Part shown: piece by piece, positions 1 to 16,077 of the stretch
Numbering within the stretch: position 1 is the stretch's first letter
How the letters are laid out: the number at the start of each line of letters is the position of its first letter
From: Siphonodentalium dalli
Lineage: Eukaryota; Mollusca; Scaphopoda; Gadilida; Siphonodentaliidae
Direction: 5' to 3'
Length of the DNA: 64,000 nucleotides
Assembly (NCBI GenBank): GCA_032622095.1
Contig: CP136061.1
Coordinates: 5,714,734-5,778,733 of the forward strand
Translations under genes and position numbers: made by a program
Notes under the pieces: model-generated
What the model was told of the DNA's origin: nothing
Seen by the model: only the letters and a program-made list of their open reading frames with translations
The model's database searches: none

Positions 1-480
1 ACATGTAGATGGGAACGAGTCATTTTTTGGCTATTCGGGCAAAAAACATGGCCGCCAGCAGCCATGTTGGATTTTACTCTTTGTATGACTAAATTCTTTA
101 GCACGGGCTGCAGGTCGTACCTTTAGTCTTATTATCAGCATAAAATTTGTCATGGATGTTAACAATGACATGTAGATGGGAACGAGTAATTTTGGGGTCA
201 TTCGGCCAAAAAACATGGTCGCCAGCAGCCATCTTGGATTTTACTCTTTGTATGACTAAATCCTTTAGCACGGGCTACAGGTCGTACCTTTAGTCTGATC
301 ATCTTAAAATTTGTCATGAATGTTAATAATGACATGTAGATGGGAACAGGTCATTTTGGGGTCATTCGGCCAAAAAATATGGCCGCCAGCAGCCATCTTG
401 GATTTTACTCTTTGTATGACTAAATGCTTTAGCACGGGCTACAGGTCGTACCTTTTGTCAGACCATCATAAAATTTGTCA

Positions 481-3400
481 TGGATGTTAACAATGACATG
501 TAGATGGGAACGAGTCATTTTTGGGTTATTCGGGCAAAAAAACATGGCCGCCAGCAGCCATCTTGGATTTTACTCTTTGTATGACTAAATCCTTTAGCAC
601 GGGCTACAGGTCGTACCTTTAGTCTGATAATCATGAAATTTGTCATGGCTGTTGAAATTGGAATGTAGATGGGAACGAGTCATTTTGGGGTCATTCGGAC
701 AAAAAACATGGCCGCCAGTGGCCATCTTTGTTTTCAAAATTCAATCCATTAGCACGGGCCACAGGTCGCACTGTTCGTCTGATCATTATGAAATTTGTCA
801 TCGCTGTTAATATTGACATGTAGATGGGAACGAGTCATTTTGGGGTCATTCGGCCCAAAAACATGGCCGCCAGCAGCCATCTTGGTTTTTACTCTTTGTA
901 TGACTAAATCCTTTAGCACGGGCTACAGGTCGTACCTTTAGTCCGATCATCATAAAATTTGTCATGGCTGTTGAAACTGGAATGCAGATGGGAACGAGTC
1001 ATTTTGGTGTCATTCGGACAAAAAACATGGCCGCCAGTGGCCATCTTGCATTTAAAAATTCAATCCATTAGCACGGGCTACAGGTCGTACCGTTTGTCTG
1101 ATCGTCATGGATGTTAATATTGACATGTAGATGGGAACGAGTCATTTTGGGGTCATTTGGCCCAAAAACATGGCCGCCAGCAGCCATCTTGGATTTTACT
1201 CTTTGTATGACTAAATCCTTTAGCACGGGCTACAGGTCGTACCTTTAGTCCGATCATCATAAAATTAGTAATGGATGTTAACAATGACATGTAGATGGGA
1301 ACGAGTCATTTTTGGGTCATTCGGGCAAATAACATGGCCGCCAGCAGCCATCTTGGATTTTACTCTTTGTATGACTAAATCCTTTAGCACGGGCTACAGG
1401 TCGTACCTTTGGTCCGATCATCATAAAATTTGTCATGGCTGTTGAAACTGGAATGCAGAGGGGAACGAGTCATTTTGGGGTCATTCGGACAAAAAACATG
1501 ACCGCCAGTGGCCATCTTGCATTTAAAAATTCAATCCATTAGCACGGGCTACAGGTCGTACTGTTTGTCTGATCGTCATGAAATTCGTCATGGATGTTAA
1601 TATTGACATGTAGATGGGAACGAGTCATTTTGGGGTCATTTGGCCCAAAAACATGGCCGCCAGCAGCCATCTTGGATTTTACTCTTTGTATGACTAAATC
1701 CTTTAGCACGGGCTACAGGTCGTACCTTTAGTCCGATCATCATAAAATTAGTATTGGATGTTAACAATGACATGTAGATGGGAACGAGTCATTTTTGGGT
1801 TATTCGGGCAAATAACATGGCCGCCAGCAGCCATCTTGGATTTTACTCTTTGTATGACTAAATCCTTTAGCACGGGCTACAGGTCGTACCTTTAGTCCGA
1901 TCATCATAAAATTTGTCATGGCTGTTGAAACTGGAATGCAGATGGGAACGAGTCATTTTGGTGTCATTCGGACAAAAAACATGGCCGCCAGTGGCCATCT
2001 TGCATTTAAAAATTCAATCCATTAGCACGGGCTACAGGTCGTACTGTTTGTCTGATCGTCATGAAATTTGTCATGGATGTTAATATTGACATGTAGATGG
2101 GAACGAGTCATTTTGGGGTCATTTGGCCCAAAAACATGGCCGCCAGCAGCCATCTTGGATTTTACTCTTTGTATGACTAAATTCTTTAGCACGGGCTACA
2201 GGTCGTACCTTTAGTCCGATCATCATAAAATTAGTAATGGATGTTAACAATGACATGTAGATGGGAACGAGTCATTTTTGGGTTATTCGGGCAAATAACA
2301 TGGACGCCAGCAGCCATCCTGGATTTTACTCTTTGTATGACTAAATCCTTTAGCACGGGCTACAGGTCGTACCTTTGGTCCGATCATCATAAAATTTGTC
2401 ATGGCTGTTGAAATTGGAATGCAGATGGGAACGAGTCATTTTGGGGTCATTCGGACAAAAAACATGGCCGCCAGTGGCCATCTTGCATTTAAAAATTCAA
2501 TCCATTAGCACGGGCTACAGGTCGTACTGTTTGTCTGATCGTCATGAAATTTGTCATGGATGTTAATATTGACATTTAGATGGGAACGAGTCATTTTGGG
2601 GTCATTTGCCCCAAAAACATGGCCGCCAGCAGGCATCTTTGATTTTACTCTTTGTATGACTAAATCCTTTAGCACCGGCTACAGGTCGTACCTTTCGTCC
2701 GATCATCATAAAATTAGTAATGGATATTAACAATGACATGTAGATGGGAACGAGTCATTTTTGGGTTATTCGGGCAAAAAAACATGGCCGCCAGCAGCCA
2801 TCTTGGATTTTACTCTTTGTATGACTAAATCCTTTAGCACGGGCTACAGGTCGTACCTTTAGTCTGATAATCATGAAATTTGTCATGGCTGTTGAAATTG
2901 GAATGTAGATGGGAACGAGTCATTTTGGGGTCATTCGGACAAAAAACATGGCCGCCAGTGGCCATCTTTGTTTTCAAAATTCAATCCATTAGCACGGGCC
3001 ACAGGTCGCACTGTTCGTCTGATCATTATGAAATTTGTCATCGCTGTTAATATTGACATGTAGATGGGAACGAGTCATTTTGGGGTCATTCGGCCCAAAA
3101 ACATGGCCGCCAGCAGCCATCTTGGTTTTTACTCTTTGTATGACTAAATCCTTTAGCACGGGCTACAGGTCGTACCTTTAGTCCGATCATCATAAAATTT
3201 GTCATGGCTGTTGAAACTGGAATGCAGATGGGAACGAGTCATTTTGGGGTCATTCGGACAAAAAACATGGCCGCCAGTGGCCATCTTGCATTTAAAAATT
3301 CAATCCATTAGCACGGGCTACAGGTCGTACCGTTTGTCTGATCGTCATGGATGTTAATATTGACATGTAGATGGGAACGAGTCATTTTGGGGTCATTTGG

Positions 3401-4160
3401 CCCAAAAACATGGCCGCCAGCAGCCATCTTGGATTTTACTCTTTGTATGACTAAATCCTTTAGCACGGGCTACAGGTCGTACCTTTAGTCCGATCATCAT
3501 AAAATTAGTAATGGATGTTAACAATGACATGTAGATGGGAACGAGTCATTTTTGGGTCATTCGGGCAAATAACATGGCCGCCAGCAGCCATCTTGGATTT
3601 TACTCTTTGTATGACTAAATCCTTTAGCACGGGCTACAGGTCGTACCTTTGGTCCGATCATCATAAAATTTGTCATGGCTGTTGAAACTGGAATGCAGAG
3701 GGGAACGAGTCATTTTGGGGTCATTCGGACAAAAAACATGGCCGCCAGTGGCCATCTTGCATTTAAAAATTCAATCCATTAGCACGGGCTACAGGTCGTA
3801 CTGTTTGTCTGATCGTCATGAAATTCGTCATGGATGTTAATATTGACATGTAGATGGGAACGAGTCATTTTGGGGTCATTTGGCCCAAAAACATGGCCGC
3901 CAGCAGCCATCTTGGATTTTACTCTTTGTATGACTAAATCCTTTAGCACGGGCTACAGGTCGTACCTTTAGTCCGATCATCATAAAATTAGTATTGGATG
4001 TTAACAATGACATGTAGATGGGAACGAGTCATTTTTGGGTTATTCGGGCAAATAACATGGCCGCCAGCAGCCATCTTGGATTTTACTCTTTGTATGACTA
4101 AATCCTTTAGCACGGGCTACAGGTCGTACCTTTAGTCCGATCATCATAAAATTAGTATTG
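481..4160. repeat. SatA block duplicated at 2.24 kb spacing
   Basis: Variant-marked monomers recur about 2240 bp apart. Examples are the 'CGGGCAAAAAAACATGG' variant (~529 and ~2769), the 'GGCCATCTTTGTTTTCAAA' B-variant (from ~661 and ~2901), and the 'GAATGCAGAGGGGAACG' variant (~1451 and ~3691). This is a segmental duplication of roughly 14 monomers within the array. Confidence 0.8.
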
Positions 4161-7100
4161 GATGTTAACAATGACATGTAGATGGGAACGAGTCATTTTT
4201 GGGTTATTCGGGCAAATAACATGGCCGCCAGCAGCCATCTTGGATTTTACTCTTTGTATGACTAAATCCTTTAGCACGGGCTACAGGTCGTACCTTTGGT
4301 CCGATCATCATCAAATTTGTCATGGCTGTTGAAACTGGAATGCAGATGGGAACGAGTCATTTTGGTGTCATTCGGACAAAAAACATGGCCGCCAGTGGCC
4401 ATCTTGCATTTAAAAATTCAATCCATTAGCACGGGCTACAGGTCGTACTGTTTGTCTGATCGTCATGAAATTTGTCATGGATGTTAATATTGACATGTAG
4501 ATGGGAACGAGTCATTTTGGGGTCATTTGGCCCAAAAACATGGCCGCCAGCAGCCATCTTGGATTTTACTCTTTGTATGACTAAATTCTTTAGCACGGGC
4601 TACAGATCGTACTTTTAGTCTGATCATCATAAAATTTGTCAAGAATGTTAATAATGACATGTAGATGGGAACGAGTCATTTTGGGGTCATTCGGTCAAAA
4701 AACATGGCCGCCAGCAGGCATCTTTGATTTTACTCTTTGTATGACTAAATCCTTTAGCACGGGCTACAGGTCGTACCTTTAGTCTGATAATCCTGAAATT
4801 TGTCATGGCTGTTGAAATTAGAATGTAGATGGGAACGAGTCATTTTGGGGTCATTCGGACAAAAAACATGGCCGCCAGTGGCCATCTTTGTTTTCAAAAT
4901 TCAATCCATTAGCACGGGCCACATGTCGCACTGTTCGTCTGATCATTATGAAATTTGTCATGGATGTTAATATTGACATGTAGATGGGAACGAGTCATTT
5001 TGGGGTCATTCGGACAAAAAACATGGCTGCCAGTGGCCATCTTGCATTTAAAAATTCAATCCATTAGCACGGGCTACAGGTCGTACTGTTTGTCTGATTG
5101 TCATGAAATTTGTCATGGATGTTAATATTGACATGTAGATGGGAACGAGTCATTTTGGGGTCATTTGGCCCAAAAACATGGCCGCCAGCAGCCATCTTGG
5201 ATTTTACTCTTTGTATGACTAAATCCTTTAGCACGGGCTACAGGTCGTACCTTTAGTCCGATCATCATAAAATTAGTAATGGATTTTAACAATGACATGT
5301 AGATGGGAACGAGTCATTTTTGGGTTATTCGGGCAAATAACATGGCCGCCAGCAGCCATCTTGGATTTTACTCTTTGTATGACTAAATCCTTTAGCACGG
5401 GCTACAGGTCGTACCTTTAGTCCGATCATCATAAAATTTGTCATGGCTGTTGAAATTGGAATGCAGATGGGAACGAGTCATTTTGGGGTCATTCGGACAA
5501 AAAACATGGCCGCCAGTGGCCATCTTGCATTTAAAAATTCAATCCATTAGCACGGGCTACAGATCGTACTGTTTGTCTGATCGTCATGAAATTTGTCATG
5601 GATGTTAATATTGACATGTAGATGGGAACGAGTCATTTTGGGGTCATTTGGCCCAAAAACATGGCCGCCAGCAGCCATCTTGGATTTTACTCTTTGTATG
5701 ACTAAATTCTTTAGCACGGGCTACAGATCGTACTTTTAATCTGATCATCATAAAATTTGTCAAGAATGTTAATAATGACATGTAGATGGGAACGAGTCAT
5801 TTTGGGGTCATTCGGCCAAAAAACATGGCCGCCAGCAACCATCTTTGATTTTACTCTTTGTATGACTAAATCCTTTAGCACGGGCTACAGGTCGTACCTT
5901 TAGTCCAATCATCATAAAATTAGTAATAGATGTTAACAATGACATGTAGATGGGAACGATTCATTTTTGGGTTATTCGGGCAAATAACATGGCCGCCAGC
6001 AGCCATCTTGGATTTTACTCTTTGTATGACTAAATCCTTTAGCACGGGCTACAGGTCGTACCTTTAGTCCGATCATCATAAAATTTGTCATGGCTGTTGA
6101 AACTGGAATGCAGATGGGAACGAGTCATTTTGGTGTCATTCGGACAAAAAACATGGCCGCCAGTGGCCATCTTGCATTTAAAAATTCAATCCATTAGCAC
6201 GGGCTACAGGTCGTACTGTTTGTCTGATCGTCATGAAATTTGTCATGGATGTTAATATTGACATGTAGATGGGAACGAGTCATTTTGGGGTCATTTGGCC
6301 CAAAAACATGGCCGCCAGCAGCCATCTTGGATTTTACTCTTTGTATGACTAAATCCTTTAGCACGGGCTACAGGTCGTACCTTTAGTCCGATCATCATAA
6401 AATTAGTAATGGATGTTAATATTGACATGTAGATGGGAACGAGTCATTTTGGGGTCATTCGGACAAAAAACATGGCTGCCAGTGGCCATCTTGCATTTAA
6501 AAATTCAATCCATTAGCACGGGCTACAGGTCGTACTGTTTGTCTGATTGTCATGAAATTTGTCATGGATGTTAATATTGACATGTAGATGGGAACGAGTC
6601 ATTTTGGGGTCATTTGGCCCAAAAACATGGCCGCCAGCAGCCATCTTGGATTTTACTCTTTGTATGACTAAATCCTTTAGCACGGGCTACAGGTCGTACC
6701 TTTAGTCCGATCATCATAAAATTAGTAATGGATTTTAACAATGACATGTAGATGGGAACGAGTCATTTTTGGGTTATTCGGGCAAATAACATGGCCGCCA
6801 GCAGCCATCTTGGATTTTACTCTTTGTATGACTAAATCCTTTAGCACGGGCTACAGGTCGTACCTTTAGTCCGATCATCATAAAATTTGTCATGGCTGTT
6901 GAAATTGGAATGCAGATGGGAACGAGTCATTTTGGGGTCATTCGGACAAAAAACATGGCCGCCAGTGGCCATCTTGCATTTAAAAATTCAATCCATTAGC
7001 ACGGGCTACAGATCGTACTGTTTGTCTGATCGTCATGAAATTTGTCATGGATGTTAATATTGACATGTAGATGGGAACGAGTCATTTTGGGGTCATTTGG

Positions 7101-10100
7101 CCCAAAAACATGGCCGCCAGCAGCCATCTTGGATTTTACTCTTTGTATGACTAAATTCTTTAGCACGGGCTACAGATCGTACTTTTAATCTGATCATCAT
7201 AAAATTTGTCAAGAATGTTAATAATGACATGTAGATGGGAACGAGTCATTTTGGGGTCATTCGGCCAAAAAACATGGCCGCCAGCAGCCATCTTTGATTT
7301 TACTCTTTGTATGACTAAATCCTTTAGCACGGGCTACAGGTCGTACCTTTAGTCCAATCATCATAAAATTAGTAATAGATGTTAACAATGACATGTAGAT
7401 GGGAACGATTCATTTTTGGGTTATTCGGGCAAATAACATGGCCGCCAGCAGCCATCTTGGATTTTACTCTTTGTATGACTAAATCCTTTAGCACGGGCTA
7501 CAGGTCGTACCTTTAGTCCGATCATCATAAAATTTGTCATGGCTGTTGAAACTGGAATGCAGATGGGAACGAGTCATTTTGGTGTCATTCGGACAAAAAA
7601 CATGGCCGCCAGTGGCCATCTTGCATTTAAAAATTCAATCCATTAGCACGGGCTACAGGTCGTACTGTTTGTCTGATCGTCATGAAATTTGTCATGGATG
7701 TTAATATTGACATGTAGATGGGAACGAGTCATTTTGGGGTCATTTGGCCCAAAAACATGGCCGCCAGCAGCCATCTTGGATTTTACTCTTTGTATGACTA
7801 AATCCTTTAGCACGGGCTACAGGTCGTACCTTTAGTCCGATCATCATAAAATTAGTAATGGATTTTAACAATGACATGTAGATGGGAACGAGTCATTTTT
7901 GGGTTATTCGGGCAAATAACATGGCCGCCAGCAGCCATCTTGGATTTTACTCTTTGTATGACTAAATCCTTTAGCACGGGCTACAGGTCGTACCTTTAGT
8001 CCGATCATCATAAAATTTGTCATGGCTGTTGAAACTGGAATGCAGATGGGAACGAGTCATTTTGGGGTCATTCGGACAAAAAACATGGCCGCCAGTGGCC
8101 ATCTTGCATTTAAAAATTCAATCCATTAGCACGGGCTACAGGTCGTACTGTTTGTCTGATCGTCATGAAATTTGTCATGGATGTTAATATTGACATGTAG
8201 ATGGGAACGAGTCATTTTGGGGTCATTTGGCCCAAAAACATGGCCGCCAGCAGCCATCTTGGATTTTACTCTTTGTATGACTAAATTCTTTAGCACGGGC
8301 TACAGATCGCACTTTTAGTCTGATCATCATAAAATTTGTCAAGAATGTTAATAATGACATGTAGATGGGAACGAGTCATTTTGGGGTCATTCGGCCAAAA
8401 AACATGGCCGCCAGCAGGCATCTTTGATTTTACTCTTTGTATGACTAAATCCTTTAGCACGTGCTACAGGTCGTACCTTTAGTCCGATCATCATAAAATT
8501 AGTAATGGATGTTAACGATGACATGTAGATGAGAACGAGTCATTTTTGGGTTATTCGGGCAAATAGCATGGCCGCCAGCAGCCATCTTGGATTTTACTCT
8601 TTGTATGACTAAATCCTTTAGCACGGGCTACAGGTCGTACCTTTGGTCCGATCATCATAAAATTTCTCATGGCTGTTGAAACTGGAATGCAGATGGGAAC
8701 GAGTCATTTTGGTGTCATTCGGACAAAAAACATGGCCGCCAGTGGCCATCTTGCATTTAAAAATTCAATCCATTAGCACGGGCTACAGGTCGTACTGTTT
8801 GTCTGATCGTCATGAAATTTGTCATGGATGTTAATATTGACATGTAGATGGGAACGAGTCATTTTGGGGTCATTTGGCCCAAAAACATGGCCGCCAGCAG
8901 CCATCTTGGATTTTACTCTTTGTATGACTAAATTCTTTAGCACGGGCTACAGGTCGTACCTTTAGTCCGATCATCATAAAATTAGTAATGGATTTTAACA
9001 ATGACATGTAGATGGGAACGAGTCATTTTTGGGTTATTCGGGCAAATAACATGGCCGCCAGCAGCCATCTTGGATTTTACTCTTTGTATGACTAAATCCT
9101 TTAGCACGGGCTACAGGTCGTACCTTTAGTCCGATCATCATAAAATTTGTCATGGCTGTTGAAACTGGAATGCAGATGGGAACGAGTCATTTTGGGGTCA
9201 TTCGGACAAAAAACATGGCCGCCAGTGGCCATCTTGCATTTAAAAATTCAATCCATTAGCACGGGCTACAGGTCGTACTGTTTGTCTGATCGTCATGAAA
9301 TTTGTCATGGATGTTAATATTGACATGTAGATGGGAACGAGTCATTTTGGGGTCATTTGGCCCAAAAACATGGCCGCCAGCAGCCATCTTGGATTTTACT
9401 CTTTGTATGACTAAATTCTTTAGCACGGGCTACAGATCGCACTTTTAGTCTGATCATCATAAAATTTGTCAAGAATGTTAATAATGACATGTAGATGGGA
9501 ACGAGTCATTTTGGGGTCATTCGGCCAAAAAACATGGCCGCCAGCAGGCATCTTTGATTTTACTCTTTGTATGACTAAATCCTTTAGCACGTGCTACAGG
9601 TCGTACCTTTAGTCCGATCATCATAAAATTAGTAATGGATGTTAACGATGACATGTAGATGGGAACGAGTCATTTTTGGGTTATTCGGGCAAATAGCATG
9701 GCCGCCAGCAGCCATCTTGGATTTTACTCTTTGTATGACTAAATCCTTTAGCACGGGCTACAGGTCGTACCTTTGGTCCGATCATCATAAAATTTCTCAT
9801 GGCTGTTGAAACTGGAATGCAGATGGGAACGAGTCATTTTGGTGTCATTCGGACAAAAAACATGGCCGCCAGTGGCCATCTTGCATTTAAAAATTCAATC
9901 CATTAGCACGGGCTACAGGTCGTACTGTTTGTCTGATCGTCATGAAATTTGTCATGGATGTTAATATTGACATGTAGATGGGAACGAGTCATTTTGGGGT
10001 CATTTGGCCCAAAAACATGGCCGCCAGCAGCCATCTTGGATTTTACTCTTTGTATGACTAAATTCTTTAGCACGGGCTACAGATCGTACTTTTAGTCTGA

Positions 10101-13100
10101 TCATCATAAAATTTGTCAAGAATGTTAATAATGACATGTAGATGGGAACGAGTCATTTTGGGGTCATTCGGTCAAAAAACATGGCCGCCAGCAGGCATCT
10201 TTGATTTTACTCTTTGTATGACTAAATCCTTTAGCACGGGCTACAGGTCGTACCTTTAGTCTGATAATCCTGAAATTTGTCATGGCTGTTGAAATTGGAA
10301 TGTAGATGGGAACGAGTCATTTTGGGGTCATTCGGACAAAAAACATGGCCGCCAGTGGCCATCTTTGTTTTCAAAATTCAATCCATTAGCACGGGCCACA
10401 TGTCGCACTGTTCGTCTGATCATTATGAAATTTGTCATGGATGTTAATATTGACATGTAGATGGGAACGAGTCATTTTGGGGTCATTCGGACAAAAAACA
10501 TGGCTGCCAGTGGCCATCTTGCATTTAAAAATTCAATCCATTAGCACGGGCTACAGGTCGTACTGTTTGTCTGATTGTCATGAAATTTGTCATGGATGTT
10601 AATATTGACATGTAGATGGGAACGAGTCATTTTGGGGTCATTTGGCCCAAAAACATGGCCGCCAGCAGCCATCTTGGATTTTACTCTTTGTATGACTAAA
10701 TCCTTTAGCACGGGCTACAGGTCGTACCTTTAGTCCGATCATCATAAAATTAGTAATGGATTTTAACAATGACATGTAGATGGGAACGAGTCATTTTTGG
10801 GTTATTCGGGCAAATAACATGGCCGCCAGCAGCCATCTTGGATTTTACTCTTTGTATGACTAAATCCTTTAGCACGGGCTACAGGTCGTACCTTTAGTCC
10901 GATCATCATAAAATTTGTCATGGCTGTTGAAATTGGAATGCAGATGGGAACGAGTCATTTTGGGGTCATTCGGACAAAAAACATGGCCACCAGTGGCCAT
11001 CTTGCATTTAAAAATTCAATCCATTAGCACGGGCTACAGATCGTACTGTTTGTCTGATCGTCATGAAATTTGTCATGGATGTTAATATTGACATGTAGAT
11101 GGGAACGAGTCATTTTGGGGTCATTTGGCCCAAAAACATGGCCGCCAGCAGCCATCTTGGATTTTACTCTTTGTATGACTAAATTCTTTAGCACGGGCTA
11201 CAGATCGTACTTTTAATCTGATCATCATAAAATTTGTCAAGAATGTTAATAATGACATGTAGATGGGAACGAGTCATTTTGGGGTCATTCGGCCAAAAAA
11301 CATGGCCGCCAGCAGGCATCTTTGATTTTACTCTTTGTATGACTAAATCCTTTAGCACGGGCTACAGGTCGTACCTTTAGTCCAATCCTCATAAAATTAG
11401 TAATAGATGTTAACAATGACATGTAGATGGGAACGATTCATTTTTGGGTTATTCGGGCAAATAACATGGCCGCCAGCAGCCATCTTGGATTTTACTCTTT
11501 GTATGACTAAATCCTTTAGCACGGGCTACAGGTCGTACCTTTAGTCCGATCATCATAAAATTTGTCATGGCTGTTGAAACTGGAATGCAGATGGGAACGA
11601 GTCATTTTGGTGTCATTCGGACAAAAAACATGGCCGCCAGTGGCCATCTTGCATTTAAAAATTCAATCCATTAGCACGGGCTACAGGTCGTACTGTTTGT
11701 CTGATCGTCATGAAATTTGTCATGGATGTTAATATTGACATGTAGATGGGAACGAGTCATTTTGGGGTCATTTGGCCCAAAAACATGGCCGCCAGCAGCC
11801 ATCTTGGATTTTACTCTTTGTATGACTAAATTCTTTAGCACGGGCTACAGATCGTACTTTTAGTCTGATCATCATAAAATTTGTCAAGAATGTTAATAAT
11901 GACATGTAGATGGGAAAGAGTCATTTTGGGGTCATTCGGTCAAAAAAAATGGCCGCCAGCAGGCATCTTTGATTTTACTCTTTGTATGACTAAATCCTTT
12001 AGCACGGGCTACAGGTCGTACCTTTAGTCTGATAATCCTGAAATTTGTCATGGCTGTTGAAATTGGAATGTAGATGGGAACGAGTCATTTTGGGGTCATT
12101 CGGACAAAAAACATGGCCGCCAGTGGCCATCTTTGTTTTCAAAATTCAATCCATTAGCACGGGCCACATGTCGCACTGTTCGTCTGATCATTATGAAATT
12201 TGTCATGGATGTTAATATTGACATGTAGACGGGAACGAGTCATTTTGGGGTCATTCGGACAAAAAACATGGCCGCCAGTGGCCATCTTGCATTTAAAAAT
12301 TCAATCCATTAGCACGGGCTACAGGTCGTACTGTTTGTCTGATTGTCATGAAATTTGTCATGGATGTTAATATTGACATGTAGATGGGAACGAGTCATTT
12401 TGGGGTCATTTGGCCCAAAAACATGGCCGCCAGCAGCCATCTTGGATTTTACTCTTTGTATGACTAAATCCTTTAGCACGGGCTACAGGTCGTACCTTTA
12501 TTCCGATCATCATAAAATTAGTAATGGATTTTAACAATGACATGTAGATGGGAATGAGTCATTTTTGGGTTATTCGGGCAAATAACATGGCCGCCAGCAG
12601 CCATCTTGGATTTTACTCTTTGTATGACTAAATCCTTTAGCACGGGCTACAGGTCGTACCTTTAGTCCGATCATCATAAAATTTGTCATGGCTGTTGAAA
12701 TTGGAATGCAGATGGGAACGAGTCATTTTGGGGTCATTCGGACAAAAAACATGGCCGCCAGTGGCCATCTTGCATTTAAAAATTCAATCCATTAGCACGG
12801 GCTACAGATCGTACTGTTTGTCTGATCGTCATGAAATTTGTCATGGATGTTAATATTGACATGTAGATGGGAACGAGTCATTTTGGGGTCATTTGGCCCA
12901 AAAACATGGCCGCCAGCAGCCATCTTGGATTTTACTCTTTGTATGACTAAATTCTTTAGCACGGGCTACAGATCGTACTTTTAATCTGATCATCATAAAA
13001 TTTGTCAAGAATGTTAATAATGACATGTAGATGGGAACGAGTCATTTTTGGGTTATTCGGGCAAATAACATGGCCGCCAGCAGCCATCTTGGATTTTACT

Positions 13101-16077
13101 CTTTGTATGACTAAATCCTTTAGCACGGGCTACAGGTCGTACCTTTAGTCCGATCATCATAAAATTTGTCATGGCTGTTGAAACTGGAATGCAGATGGGA
13201 ACGAGTCATTTTGGTGTCATTCGGACAAAAAACATGGCCGCCAGTGGCCATCTTGCATTTAAAAATTCAATCCATTAGCACGGGCTACAGGTCGTACTGT
13301 TTGTCTGATTGTCATGAAATTTGTCATGGATGTTAATATTGACATGTAGATGGGAACGAGTCATTTTGGGGTCATTTGGCCCAAAAACATGGCCGCCAGC
13401 AGCCATCTTGGATTTTACTCTTTGTATGACTAAATTCTTTAGCACGGGCTACAGATCGTACTTTTAGTCTGATCATCATAAAATTTGTCAAGAATGTTAA
13501 TAATGACATGTAGATGGGAACGAGTCATTTTGGGGTCATTCGGTCAAAAAACATGGCCGCCAGCAGGCATCTTTGATTTTACTCTTTGTATGACTAAATC
13601 CTTTAGCACGGGCTACAGGTCGTACCTTTAGTCTGATAATCCTGAAATTTGTCATGGCTGTTGAAATTGGAATGTAGATGGGAACGAGTCATTTTGGGGT
13701 CATTCGGACAAAAAACATGGCCGCCAGTGGCCATCTTTGTTTTCAAAATTCAATCCATTAGCACGGGCCACATGTCGCACTGTTCGTCTGATCATTATGA
13801 AATTTGTCATGGATGTTAATATTGACATGTAGATGGGAACGAGTCATTTTGGGGTCATTCGGCCCAAAAACATGGCCGCCAGCAGCCATCTTGGATTTTA
13901 CTCTTTGTATGACTAAATCCTTTAGCACGGGCTACAGGTCGTACCTTTAGTCCGATCATCATAAAATTTGTCATGGCTGTTGAAACTGGAATGCAGATGG
14001 GAACGAGTCATTTTGGTGTCATTCGGACAAAAAACATGGCCGCCAGTGGCCATCTTGCATTTAAAAATTCAATCCATTAGCACGGGCTACAGGTCGTACT
14101 GTTTGTCTGATTGTCATGAAATTTGTCATGGATGTTAATATTGACATGTAGATGGGAACGAGTCATTTTGGGGTCATTTGGCCCAAAAACATGGCCGCCA
14201 GCAGCCATCTTGGATTATACTCTTTGTATGACTAAATCCTTTAGCACGGGCTACAGGTCGTACCTTTAGTCTGATCATCATAAAATTAGTAATGGATTTT
14301 AACAATGACATGTAGATGGGAACGAGTCATTTTGGGGTCATTCGGTCAAAAAACATGGCCGCCAGCAGGCATCTTTGATTTTACTCTTTGTATGACTAAA
14401 TCCTTTAGCACGGGCTACAGGTCGTACCTTTAGTCCAATCATCATAAAATTAGTAATGGATGTTAACAATGACATGTAGATGGGAACGAGTCATTTTTGG
14501 GTTATTCGGGCAAATAACATGGCCGCCAGCAGCCATCTTGGATTTTACTCTTTGTATGACTAAATCCTTTAGCACGGGCTACAGGTCGTACCTTTGGTCC
14601 GATCATCATAAAATTTGTCATGGCTGTTGAAATTGGAATGCAGATGGGAACGAGTCATTTTGGTGTCATTCGGACAAAAAACATGGCCGCCAGTGGCCAT
14701 CTTGCATTTAAAAATTCAATCCATTAGCACGGGCTACAGGTCGTACTGTTTGTCTGATCGTCATGAAATTTGTCATGGATGTTAATATTGACATGTAGAT
14801 GGGAACGAGTCATTTTGGGGTCATTTGGCCCAAAAACATGGCCGCCAGCAGCCATCTTGGATTTTACTCTTTGTATGACTAAATTCTTTAGCACGGGCTA
14901 CAGATCGTACTTTTAGTCTGATCATCATAAAATTTGTCAAGAATGTTAATAATGACATGTAGATGGGAACGAGTCATTTTGGGGTCATTCGGTCAAAAAC
15001 ATGGCCGCCAGCAGGCATCTTTGATTTTACTCTTTGTATGACTAAATCCTTTAGCACGGGCTACAGGTCGTACCTTTATTCTGATAATCCTGAAATTTGT
15101 CATGGCTGTTGAAATTGGAATGTAGATGGGAACGAGTCATTTTGGGGTCATTCGGACAAAAAACATGGCCGCCAGTGGCCATCTTTGTTTTCAAAATTCA
15201 ATCCATTAGCACGGGCCACATGTCGCACTGTTCGTCTGATCATTATGAAATTTGTCATGGATGTTAATATTGACATGTAGATGGGAACGAGTCATTTTGG
15301 GGTCATTCGGCCCAAAAACATGGCCGCCAGCAGCCATCTTGGATTTTACTCTTTGTATGACTAAATCCTTTAGCACGGGCTACAGGTCGTACCTTTAGTC
15401 CGATCATCATAAAATTTGTCATGGCTGTTGAAACTGGAATGCAGATGGGAACGAGACATTTTGGTGTCATTCGGACAAAAAACATGGCCGCCAGTGGCCA
15501 TCTTGCATTTAAAAATTCAATCCATTAGCACGGGCTACAGGTCGTACTGTTTGTCTGATCGTCATGAAATTTGTCATGGATGTTAATATTGACATGTAGA
15601 TGGGAACGAGTCATTTTGGGGTCATTTGGCCCAAAAACATGGCCGCCAGCAGCCATCTTGGATTTTACTCTTTGTATGACTAAATCCTTTAGCACGGGCT
15701 ACAGGTCGTACCTTTAGTCCGATCATCATAAAATTAGTAATGGATTTTAACAATGACATGTAGATGGGAACGAGTCATTTTTGGGTTATTCGGGCAAATA
15801 ACATGGCCGCCAGCAGCCATCTTGGATTTTACTCTTTGTATGACTAAATCCTTTAGCACGGGCTACAGGTCGTACCTTTAGTCCGATCATCATAAAATTT
15901 GTCATGGCTGTTGAAACTGGAATGTAGATGGGAACGAGTCATTTTGGGGTCATTCGGACAAAAAACATGGCCGCCAGTGGCCATCTTGCATTTAAAAATT
16001 CAATCCATTAGCACGGGCTACAGGTCGTACTGTTTGTCTGATCGTCATGAAATTTGTCATGGATGTTAATATTGACA